A stretch of 6,723 nucleotides of DNA from Actinomycetota bacterium (GCA_016870695.1 VGAV01000132.1:1-6723), one strand, 5' to 3'; shown: positions 1 to 6,179, counted from the first letter of the stretch. Made by a program: numbers and translations. The notes: generated by a model not told the origin, from the sequence alone.

Positions 1-230
1 CGGGTCCGGCGTACGCGCTCATGGGCTTCGACACCCTCACCTTCACCCCGCTGTTCGTCGCCGCCCGCGTGACCGGCTGGACCGCCCACATCCGCGAGCA
101 GCAGGCCTCGAACGCGCTCATCCGACCGCTCTCGGAGTACGTCGGTCCCGACGAGCGGCACGTCGAGGGATACGTGCCGGATGCCGCCGACGCCGAGGTC
201 CAGGACCGCCCCGAAGAGGCGGCGGGCTGA
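1..230 (+). CDS. prpC: 2-methylcitrate synthase / citrate synthase, C-terminal fragment (5' end outside window)
   Basis: Only the last 75 codons are present, read from base 3 to the TGA at 228-230. The fragment begins GPAYALMGFDTLTFTPLF and continues through GWTAHIREQ and ALIRPLSEYVGP. This is the conserved C-terminal block of type II citrate synthases, and it is closest to the PrpC (2-methylcitrate synthase) branch. PrpC condenses propionyl-CoA with oxaloacetate in the cytosolic methylcitrate cycle; many actinobacterial members also accept acetyl-CoA. The catalytic His and Asp of the family lie upstream of the window and cannot be checked. After the conserved end there is a short acidic tail of about 20 residues (roughly EGYVPD to EEAAG). 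The stop overlaps the next gene's ATG by one base (TGATG), so the two are almost certainly co-transcribed and probably translationally coupled. The assignment to PrpC rather than GltA rests on the C-terminal motif and the neighbours, and is not certain. Confidence 0.87.
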   Translation, partial: GPAYALMGFDTLTFTPLFVAARVTGWTAHIREQQASNALIRPLSEYVGPDERHVEGYVPDAADAEVQDRPEEAAG

Positions 231-1408
231 TGTCCGAGCAGAAGATCGTCCTGGTCTCGGGCGCGCGCACGCCGATCGGCTCGTTCGGGGGCGCCCTGTC
301 GGGCGTGGACGCCTTCGAGCTCGGGGCCGTCGCCGTCGAGGCAGCTCTCGCTCGCGCCGGTGTCGCGAAGGAGGACGTGGACGAGGTCGTCATGGGCTGC
401 ATCGCCCAGAACGGCCCCGACGCCTACAACGCCCGCCGCGTCGCGCTTGCCGCGGGGCTGCCCACGCGCGTGCCCGCGTTCACGGTCAACCGCCTCTGCG
501 GCTCCGGGCTGCAGGCCATCTGGTCGGCTGCCCAGGAGCTGCGGTGGGGCGGTATCGACGTCGCCGTGGCCGGCGGCGACGAGAGCATGTCGCGCACCCC
601 GTTCCTCGACTACGGCTCCCGCGGCAACGCGCGGCTCGGCGACCGGACCCTCCTCGACGGCACGCTCGCGATCCTGACCGACCCGTTCAGCGGCCGTCAC
701 ATGGGCACGACCGCCGAGACCGTGGCATCCCGATACTCCGTCTCGCGTGAGGAGCAGGACGCCTTCGCCGTCGAGAGCCAGCGACGGGCATCGACGGATG
801 CCGCCCGCGCGGCGTTCGCGGAGGAGATCGTGCCCGTGACGACCGGCGGGAAGCGTCGGGTCGAGGTCGCCGTCGACGAGCACCCGCGCCCGGGGACGAC
901 CCTCGAGACGCTGGCCGGTCTGCGGCCGGCGTTCGAGAAGGACGGGTCGGTCACCGCGGGCAACTCCTCGGGCATCAACGACGGCGCAGCCGCCATGGTG
1001 CTCCTCCGGGAGGAGGACGCGCGGGAGCGGGGTCTGACGGGCCTGGCGACGCTCGAGGCGGTCGCCACCGCGGGGGTCGACCCCGAGATCATGGGGTACG
1101 CCCCGGTCATCGCGCTGCAACGACTGTGGGAGCGGACGGGACTGACGCCCGCCGACGTCGACGTGATCGAGCTGAACGAGGCGTTCGCGGCGCAGGCGGT
1201 GGCGGTGATCCGCGACGCGGGACTGGACCCGTCGAAGGTGAACCCCTACGGCGGTGCCATCGCCCTCGGCCACCCGGTCGGGGCGACGGGTGCCATCCTC
1301 ACCGTGCGCGCGGCCCTCGACCTGCAGCGCCGCGACCTCGAGTACGCCGTCGTCACGATGTGCATCGGCGGCGGCCAGGCGCTGGCCGCGCTGCTGCGCC
1401 GCTGCTGA
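230..1408 (+). CDS. acetyl-CoA acetyltransferase family thiolase
   Basis: A complete 392-residue thiolase, the usual length for a bacterial homotetrameric enzyme. It should catalyse reversible Claisen condensation or cleavage of 3-ketoacyl-CoA in the cytosol. The catalytic set is intact: nucleophile Cys90 in NRLCGSG, Asn316 in NEAF, His348 in GHPVG, and Cys378 in CIGGG. The N-terminal GARTPIGSFGGAL, the HMGTTAE loop near 157 and the AGNSSGINDGAA segment near 243 match the short-chain (acetoacetyl-CoA) type more than long-chain FadA. The ATG overlaps the prpC stop by one base. A GAAGAGG stretch at 213-219, about 10 nt upstream, is at best a weak ribosome binding site, so coupled translation is likely. 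Being tied to PrpC, it could act as a 2-methylacetoacetyl-CoA thiolase of isoleucine breakdown, releasing propionyl-CoA for PrpC; that is inference. An acetoacetyl-CoA thiolase role is equally compatible with the sequence. Confidence 0.93.
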   Translation: MSEQKIVLVSGARTPIGSFGGALSGVDAFELGAVAVEAALARAGVAKEDVDEVVMGCIAQNGPDAYNARRVALAAGLPTRVPAFTVNRLCGSGLQAIWSAAQELRWGGIDVAVAGGDESMSRTPFLDYGSRGNARLGDRTLLDGTLAILTDPFSGRHMGTTAETVASRYSVSREEQDAFAVESQRRASTDAARAAFAEEIVPVTTGGKRRVEVAVDEHPRPGTTLETLAGLRPAFEKDGSVTAGNSSGINDGAAAMVLLREEDARERGLTGLATLEAVATAGVDPEIMGYAPVIALQRLWERTGLTPADVDVIELNEAFAAQAVAVIRDAGLDPSKVNPYGGAIALGHPVGATGAILTVRAALDLQRRDLEYAVVTMCIGGGQALAALLRRC

Positions 1409-1476
1409 CGGCCCGCGGCCGGCGTGAAGGTCCTCCCTGGCACCGGGGTGGCTCGGGCGCGACGGGATCGTCCGGG

Positions 1477-1482
1477 GATACT
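1477..1482 (+). promoter_or_regulatory. putative -10 element (GATACT) for a leaderless transcript
   Basis: GATACT lies 7 nt before the ATG at 1490, which would place the transcription start at or within a base or two of the start codon. No Shine-Dalgarno is present at normal spacing: the only purine run, GGGG at 1483-1486, is 3 nt from the ATG. Leaderless genes with a TAnnnT box this close to the ATG are common in actinobacteria. No convincing -35 is visible. Confidence 0.5.
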
Positions 1483-1489
1483 GGGGCGT

Positions 1490-2206
1490 ATGAGTGTCTT
1501 CCTTCTCGGCGGCGGTCGCGACACCGCCCGCTGCGGCGATCTGCTGAGGCCCTTCGTCCTCGAGGCGCGGGAGCGTGCCGGCGGCAGGACGCCCCGGATC
1601 GCCGTCCTGCTCGTCCGGGAGGCGGACGACGAATCCTCTGTCGCGCGCTTCTCGGCCGTGCTGGAGGCGGCGGGGGCGACGGCGGCCGAGCTGCGGGTCA
1701 CGGCGATCGTCGAGGGCGACCGGTTCGCCCCGGACGTGCTCGATGCCGACGCGGTCTTCGTCGCGGGCGGGCTGACGCCGGCGTACCAGGAGGCGGTCGG
1801 GGGCATCCGGGATGCCGTGACCGACCTCGTGCGCGACGGGATGCCCTACGCGGGCTTCTCTGCCGGCTCGGTCATCGCGGCCGGCCCCGCGCTCGTCGGC
1901 GGCTTCCGGATGGGCGGCGTCGAGGTCGCGTCGGAGGACGCCGGCGAGGAGCTCGACGAGGTCGAGGTGCGCCCCGGCCTCGGGCTGCTGGACTTCGCCG
2001 TCGACGTGCACGCCGCGCAGTGGGGGACGCTGTCGCGTCTCGTCGCCGCGGTCGACGCGGGTCTCGTCGCCGAAGGGGTCGCGATCGACGAGCACACGGC
2101 CCTGGTGATGTCGGCGCAGGCGGGCCCGGCCGTCCGCGGCAGCGGGCAGGTCTGGCGCGTCGAGTCCGCGGCATCCGGAGTCCGGGTCGAGGTCATCCGC
2201 GCCTGA
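1490..2206 (+). CDS. peptidase S51 / type 1 glutamine amidotransferase-like protein
   Basis: A 238-residue protein starting MSVFLLGGGRDTA. It has the fold signature of the S51 family (dipeptidase E, cyanophycinase): an N-terminal beta-strand with LGGG, VFVAGGLTPAYQ near 89-100, the nucleophile elbow GFSAGS with Ser124, a likely catalytic His174 in DVHAAQWGT followed by SRL, and GVAIDEHTALV near 197-207. It is expected to be a cytosolic serine hydrolase acting on small peptides or amide bonds. The substrate cannot be told from sequence, and cyanophycin itself is not implied because no cyanophycin synthetase is visible. An in-frame ATG at 1424 would add 22 Arg-rich residues. It was rejected because the conserved family start is at 1490 and a -10-like box lies inside the extension. 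It is separated from the thiolase by 81 bp, so it probably has its own promoter. Confidence 0.85.
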   Translation: MSVFLLGGGRDTARCGDLLRPFVLEARERAGGRTPRIAVLLVREADDESSVARFSAVLEAAGATAAELRVTAIVEGDRFAPDVLDADAVFVAGGLTPAYQEAVGGIRDAVTDLVRDGMPYAGFSAGSVIAAGPALVGGFRMGGVEVASEDAGEELDEVEVRPGLGLLDFAVDVHAAQWGTLSRLVAAVDAGLVAEGVAIDEHTALVMSAQAGPAVRGSGQVWRVESAASGVRVEVIRA

Positions 2207-2258
2207 CCGGCGCACGTCCCCGGGAGGGACGTGCTCGGATGCCGCGCGTCGGCGAACG

Positions 2259-2295
2259 GGAACGGCCCCCACCCGCGAGGGATGGGGGCCGTTCC
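2259..2295. terminator. bidirectional stem-loop terminator between convergent genes
   Basis: A perfect 13-bp inverted repeat (GGAACGGCCCCCA at 2259-2271 and its complement at 2283-2295) surrounds an 11-nt loop that can pair a little further. It sits between the S51 gene stop at 2206 and the nucleotidase gene stop at 2307, so it can serve both convergent transcripts. Neither side is followed by a T-tract, as is frequent for high-GC actinobacterial terminators. Confidence 0.8.
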
Positions 2296-2306
2296 GGTGC
2301 CGGGCG

Positions 2307-5300
2307 TCAGGCGGTGCGGCGGCGGCGCAACGCGAAGGCGAGACCGCCCGCGATCAGGAGCATGCCGCCCGCGAGGGCGATGCCCCAGGGCGTCTCCGCA
2401 CCGGTCACCGCGAGGGCGCCGGGACGGACGACCTCGATGGCGACCGGGGGGAGCACCGTGCCGTCGGCGCGCGTGATGACCACCGTGTGGGCGCCGGTCG
2501 CGAGCGACGAGGGCACGTTCACCCGGAAGGTCACCACGCCCGACGCGTCGGCCGCGGGGATCCCCGTGATCACGGTCGGCGTGCTGTTCAGCGTCGCCGT
2601 CAGCTGCTCGCCGGCCTTCAGCCCCGTGACGCGGATCGTGAACGATCCGCCCTGCTCGACGCGCGTCGCGCTCGCGGTGACCGTCACCGAGGCGGGGGAC
2701 GTGGTCGGCTGCGCGGTCGGCGCCGGGGTGCCCGGCGTCGGCGTGGTGCCCGGCGTCGGCGTCGTGCCGGGGTCCGGCGTGGTGCCCGGGTCCGGGGTCG
2801 TGCCCGGGTCCGGCGTGGTGCCGGGGTCGGGGGTCTCGGTGCCCTCGTCGACGGGTGTCTGGCCCACGAGGTAGGCCCGGCCCAGGGGCGACGGTGCGAC
2901 GACCTTCTCCGCGGCGAAGTAGTCGACGGTGGCCTGCAGGTCGATCTGACCCGAGTCGGCCTTGCCCGTGCCCTGCGCGAAGACGGTGAAGTTGTCGCCG
3001 CCGGCCGCGAGGAACGAGTTCGTCACGACGCGGTACGAGGCCGCCGGGTCGATCTCGGTCCCGTTCAGCTGGATGGACATGATGCGCGAGCCCGCCGCCG
3101 CGTTCGGGTCGTACTCGAAGGTGAAGCCCTTCGAGACGCCGAGCGCGAGCACCGGACGGGACGCCCCGGCCGGCTGCCACTGCTGCTCGAGGACCGTCTT
3201 CAGCTGCGCGCCGGTCAGCGACAGCGTGACCAGGGTGTTGCCGAAGGGCTGCACGTTCGCGGCCTCGCGGTACGACACGGAGCCGTTGTCGGTGCCGAAC
3301 AGCAGGTCGGCGCGCAGGCCGCCCGGGTTCATCATCGCGATCTGCGCGTCCTGCCCGTTGTACGCCGGGTTCTCGCTCGTGGCCCACAGGTAGACGTCGG
3401 CGACGGTGTTGCCGAGCGTCGAGTACGACCCGCGGTCCTCGCCGCCGGACGCGTTCTTCGCACGGGTGATGTCGGCCGTGATCCTGCCGACCTCGACCTG
3501 GCCCTTCACATCCGCGGTCTTCTTGGCCTGCGCCACGATGGCGGCCGTCGCCGCCTGCGGGTAGGCGATGTACTGGCCCACCGTGCCGTCGTACAGCGAG
3601 GTCACGCCGGGCGTGATCGAGACGAGCTCGCCCTGGTCGTCGAGGTCGATGTCGAGCGAGCCGAGGTTCGTGCCGTACTGGCCCGCCTGGATGACGGGGC
3701 GGTCGCCGATCGTGCACGCGTACTTCTGGTGCGTGTGCGCCGAGACGATCGCGTCGATGTCGCTCGAGGCGCCGCGGACGAGGTCGCCGTAGTCGCCGCT
3801 CTCGGTCGCGATGGCGGTGCAGTCGGTGCCCTCGGAGCCCTCGTGGGCGAGCAGCACGACGATGTCGGCGCCGGCCGCGCGGGCGTTCTTCGCCTCGCGG
3901 TTGGCGGCCTCGACCTGGTCCCCGAACTCGATGGTCGAGATCTTCGACGGGTCCACCATCCCGGCGGTCTGCTCGGTGACGGTGCCGACGAAGGCCACCT
4001 TGGTCCCGTCGACCTCCGCGATCGTGTACGGCTTGAGCGCCGGGGTCTTGGTGCCCTTCAGGTACACGTTCGCCCCGAGGGCGAAGTCGCTCTTCGCGCC
4101 GTCGTTCGCGCCGTAGCGCGGGATGACCCGCTCGGTGAGGTCGGCGAAGCCGCGGTCGAACTCGTGGTTGCCCACGGCGCTGGCGTCGAGGCCGGCGCCC
4201 TTCAGTGCGTCGATGGTCGGGTTGTCCTGGTCGATGAACGACTCGAACGCGCTCGCGCCGATGTTGTCGCCCGCCGACACGAATAGGGTGTTCGGGTTCT
4301 GCTGGCGGTACTTCTCGACCGCGCCGGCCAGGACGGCCGCGCCGGCGACGCCCCCGGTCTCCTGGAGGAGGCGGCCGTGGAAGTCGTTGATGGTGAGCAC
4401 GCGCAGGTCCGGCGTCTTCGGCTGCGTCGGGCGCACCTCGAAGACGGTGGTCGACCCGGAGACCTCGTTGCCCGTGACGACCAGCGGCGTGCCCGTGGGC
4501 GAGCGCAGCGCCGAGACGAACGCGATGCCCTCGGGTCCGAGGTCGCCGGCGGCGGCGGTGGTGACGTCGGCCGAGGCGTTGCGGTTGTTGACGTACGTGA
4601 CGTAGGTCGCGTTCTTGGGGTCGGTGATGTCGTAGACCATCACGCCGCTCGCGCGCTCCAGGCCGATGAAGGCGTAGGTGCGGCCGTCGACGACGCCGAT
4701 GGCGACGTTCTCCGGCTCCGGACCCTTGTCGTCGGAGCGATCGTCGACGGTGTTGTTGTCATTGGAGACGTTGAACAGCTGCGGGGCGACCTCCTTCAGC
4801 TTCTTCTCGAACTGGTCGCCCGAGTCGAAGACGAGCTGGCCCTTGGTGTCCCAGATCGAGAACGACCGGCCGCCGTAGGCGTAGAGGTCGCTGTAGCAGC
4901 CGTCGGCGGTCTTGCCGAGGTCCGTGACGACCTTGAGGCGACCCAGCTCGGCGTCCGCGGTCTTCGTCGCGAGCGGCGAGGTGGCGCAGATCGCGCCCAG
5001 GCCGTTCTTGCCGAGGTCCTTCACGCGGGCCTCGTCGATGAACGTGCCCCACTCGCGCCCGTCGCCCTCGTTGGCGGTGACGAGGTAGGTGGACGCCTTG
5101 CCGCCGACGGTCGCGGAGTACGCGGCGATGCCGTCGGGCATGTAGAGGCCCTTCAGGCCCGGGTAGGTGCGGGTCTGGCTCGCGCCGTCGCGGTCGCTGG
5201 GGTCCAGCCCAATGACGCCGTAGTCCTTGTATCCGAGCGGAAGGATGCCGGTGACGTCGGCCTTCGTCATGTCGACGGTGGCGATGGCGTTCGCCTCCTG

Positions 5301-6110
5301 CAGCGCGACGTACGCGGTGGTGCCGTCGACGGTGATGTACTCCGGCTCCAGGTTGCGGCTGACGCGGTTGGCCGACAGCGGTGTGGTCCCCTGGTCGGGG
5401 GCGGCGACGTCCGGTCCGAACACGCGCACCTTCGGGTCGAGGGTCTTGGACCCGCCCTGCTCGAACGCGGTGAAGCGGGCCGTCTTGACCGCGCTCTGCG
5501 CGGGGGCGGCGAGAGCGGAGGTCAGTGCGACGACGCCGATCGAGCCCTCGGGGTCGACCGAGAAGTCGGCCGCCGGCTCGCCCTCGTTGGCGACGACGGC
5601 GTAGAGACCGTCCTTCGAGAACGTGACCATGTCGGGCAGCGCGCCGACGGTGACCTCGCCGAGCTTCGCGGCCGCGACGTCCGTCGCGTTGGCGTCGAAG
5701 AAGACGAGGTGGCCCGGGTCGGTCTTGACGGACGCCTCGAACGCGATGACGCCGAGGCCGTCGTCGCGGACGGCGACCGAGTTGGCGGTGCCGGTCGAGG
5801 CGATGTCGTACAGCTTCACCGGCTTCTTCGGGTCGCGGTTGTCGAGCACCGTGACGGTGCCCGCCTGCGCATTGACCACGAACAGGCGGTCGCGGTACGG
5901 CTGGACGATCTCGGCCGCCGACTTCTTGTACACACCGGTGTCGTACGAGCCGAGCGGGGTCAGGCCGATCGCGGCGCCGGCGGCGCTGTCGCTGATCGGC
6001 TGGGGGACGATGGCGGCGGAGGCCGCCGTGGCGCTCGACAGGGCGAGCGCGCACACCGCCGCGGTCGTCGCGGTGAACGCGACGGCACGACGAAGGAAGG
6101 GCGAAGGCAT
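2307..6110 (-). CDS. secreted, sortase-anchored choice-of-anchor I / 5'-nucleotidase composite protein
   Basis: A 1267-residue exported enzyme. Residues 1-33 are a signal peptide. About 50-560 is a beta-propeller-like choice-of-anchor I region of unestablished function. About 568-850 is a calcineurin-like metallophosphatase of the UshA/5'-nucleotidase type. Its expected metal ligands are Asp576 and His578 (NDFHGR), Asp615 (SAGDN), Asn648 (GNHEFD), His756 (LLAHEG), and His792/His794 (SAHTHQ). His649 and Asp652 match the UshA catalytic pair. About 870-1070 is the 5'-nucleotidase C-terminal domain, with NPGGLR (928-933), PFGNTL (955-960) and GGDNF (1037-1041). Then come a PDPGTT linker, an Ig-like domain (about 1139-1228) and an LAVTG wall-anchor tail. 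It should release phosphate from nucleotides or UDP-sugars outside the membrane. The start is supported by GAGGA 5 nt upstream and by the signal peptide. The gene is monocistronic in this window and preceded by a PHO-box-like repeat. Nucleotide specificity is inferred from the family. Confidence 0.93.
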   Translation of the reverse strand: MPSPFLRRAVAFTATTAAVCALALSSATAASAAIVPQPISDSAAGAAIGLTPLGSYDTGVYKKSAAEIVQPYRDRLFVVNAQAGTVTVLDNRDPKKPVKLYDIASTGTANSVAVRDDGLGVIAFEASVKTDPGHLVFFDANATDVAAAKLGEVTVGALPDMVTFSKDGLYAVVANEGEPAADFSVDPEGSIGVVALTSALAAPAQSAVKTARFTAFEQGGSKTLDPKVRVFGPDVAAPDQGTTPLSANRVSRNLEPEYITVDGTTAYVALQEANAIATVDMTKADVTGILPLGYKDYGVIGLDPSDRDGASQTRTYPGLKGLYMPDGIAAYSATVGGKASTYLVTANEGDGREWGTFIDEARVKDLGKNGLGAICATSPLATKTADAELGRLKVVTDLGKTADGCYSDLYAYGGRSFSIWDTKGQLVFDSGDQFEKKLKEVAPQLFNVSNDNNTVDDRSDDKGPEPENVAIGVVDGRTYAFIGLERASGVMVYDITDPKNATYVTYVNNRNASADVTTAAAGDLGPEGIAFVSALRSPTGTPLVVTGNEVSGSTTVFEVRPTQPKTPDLRVLTINDFHGRLLQETGGVAGAAVLAGAVEKYRQQNPNTLFVSAGDNIGASAFESFIDQDNPTIDALKGAGLDASAVGNHEFDRGFADLTERVIPRYGANDGAKSDFALGANVYLKGTKTPALKPYTIAEVDGTKVAFVGTVTEQTAGMVDPSKISTIEFGDQVEAANREAKNARAAGADIVVLLAHEGSEGTDCTAIATESGDYGDLVRGASSDIDAIVSAHTHQKYACTIGDRPVIQAGQYGTNLGSLDIDLDDQGELVSITPGVTSLYDGTVGQYIAYPQAATAAIVAQAKKTADVKGQVEVGRITADITRAKNASGGEDRGSYSTLGNTVADVYLWATSENPAYNGQDAQIAMMNPGGLRADLLFGTDNGSVSYREAANVQPFGNTLVTLSLTGAQLKTVLEQQWQPAGASRPVLALGVSKGFTFEYDPNAAAGSRIMSIQLNGTEIDPAASYRVVTNSFLAAGGDNFTVFAQGTGKADSGQIDLQATVDYFAAEKVVAPSPLGRAYLVGQTPVDEGTETPDPGTTPDPGTTPDPGTTPDPGTTPTPGTTPTPGTPAPTAQPTTSPASVTVTASATRVEQGGSFTIRVTGLKAGEQLTATLNSTPTVITGIPAADASGVVTFRVNVPSSLATGAHTVVITRADGTVLPPVAIEVVRPGALAVTGAETPWGIALAGGMLLIAGGLAFALRRRRTA
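2310..2414 (-). other. LAxTG cell-wall sorting signal (C-terminal 35 residues)
   Basis: Residues 1233-1237 are LAVTG. They are followed by a short stretch with Glu, a hydrophobic membrane segment (about 1241-1260, including IALAGGMLLIAGGLAFA) and the basic tail LRRRRTA. This is the classic three-part sortase signal with Ala in place of the Pro of LPxTG. LAxTG is the form associated with class E sortases of high-GC actinobacteria. The protein is therefore expected to be covalently attached to peptidoglycan. No sortase gene is in the window. Confidence 0.85.
2724..2831 (-). repeat. 18-bp coding tandem repeat, (PDPGTT)4 plus PTPGTT and PTPGTP linker
   Basis: Six consecutive 18-bp units encode residues 1094-1129: four PDPGTT, one PTPGTT and one PTPGTP. 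The units differ mainly at third codon positions (Pro, Gly and Thr codons alternate between C and G endings), so the peptide is conserved better than the DNA. This is a Pro/Thr-rich spacer that would hold the enzymatic part away from the wall, between the 5'-nucleotidase C-terminal domain and the Ig-like domain. Confidence 0.9.
6012..6110 (-). other. Sec signal peptide of the nucleotidase
   Basis: Residues 1-33 show a basic n-region (Arg7-Arg8), a hydrophobic core rich in Ala, Val and Leu (about 9-24), and an A-x-A type cleavage region SATAASAA before IVPQP. Cleavage is expected after residue 32 or 33. The Arg-Arg pair lacks the rest of a twin-arginine motif, so Sec export is more likely. Confidence 0.85.
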
Positions 6111-6115
6111 GCGTG

Positions 6116-6120
6116 TCCTC
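6116..6120 (-). promoter_or_regulatory. ribosome binding site of the nucleotidase gene
   Basis: On the minus strand GAGGA precedes the ATG at 6110 with a 5-nt spacer. It fixes the start that also gives a clean signal peptide. Confidence 0.75.
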
Positions 6121-6159
6121 GGAGGGGTCGGGTGGATCGACCGCCGTCAGGCGCGACGG

Positions 6160-6179
6160 TCGCGACGATCCTGTCGCGA
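6160..6179. promoter_or_regulatory. perfect inverted repeat TCGCGAC-N6-GTCGCGA over the nucleotidase -10 region
   Basis: Two 7-bp arms (6160-6166 and 6173-6179) flank a 6-bp centre that contains most of the proposed -10. A further CGCGAC copy lies at 6152-6157. The right arm touches the last base of the PHO-box-like repeat. It could be a repressor operator; if transcription starts further upstream it would instead be a leader hairpin. CG-rich dyads also arise by chance in such DNA. Confidence 0.4.
6168..6173 (-). promoter_or_regulatory. putative -10 element (CAGGAT) of the nucleotidase gene
   Basis: CAGGAT on the minus strand differs from a TAnnnT-type -10 box only at the first base. It lies 5 bp downstream of the last PHO-box-like unit. 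No TTGACA-like -35 is found at 17-18 bp; that position falls in the middle 11-bp unit, as expected for an activator-dependent promoter. The implied transcription start is near 6161, giving a leader of about 50 nt. Confidence 0.45.

Noticed and set aside
1424..1489. Upstream ATG extension of the S51 hydrolase by 22 residues
   Set aside because: The extension is Arg-rich, not part of the family core, and contains the -10-like GATACT. MSVFLLGGG at 1490 is the natural family start.
1409..1489. Terminator between the thiolase and the S51 gene
   Set aside because: GC-rich half-dyads such as GCCCGCGGCCGGC are present, but no stem with a stable loop comparable to the one at 2259-2295 could be built by eye.
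2724..2831. Tandem 18-bp repeats considered as a CRISPR-like or non-coding repeat array
   Set aside because: The units abut without spacers, are in frame and encode a Pro/Asp/Gly/Thr linker typical of wall-anchored proteins.
1126..2874. 582-codon + strand open frame crossing the thiolase, the S51 gene and the nucleotidase tail
   Set aside because: It is out of frame with two well-supported + strand genes and crosses the convergent terminator. Its composition is Arg/Gly-rich shadow type.
1846..3717. 623-codon minus-strand open frame spanning the S51 gene, the terminator and the nucleotidase
   Set aside because: It runs through two real genes and a terminator hairpin, and its translation is Arg/His/Pro/Gly-rich low complexity. 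Absence of stops is expected at this GC content.
2487..4286. 599-codon + strand open frame opposite the nucleotidase C-terminal half
   Set aside because: Same reason: an Arg/Val/Gly-rich shadow of the real minus-strand gene with no recognisable motif.
6012..6110. Twin-arginine (Tat) export signal in the nucleotidase leader
   Set aside because: Arg7-Arg8 is present, but the following residues (Ala-Val) do not complete the S/T-RRxFLK pattern, so a Sec signal is the better call.
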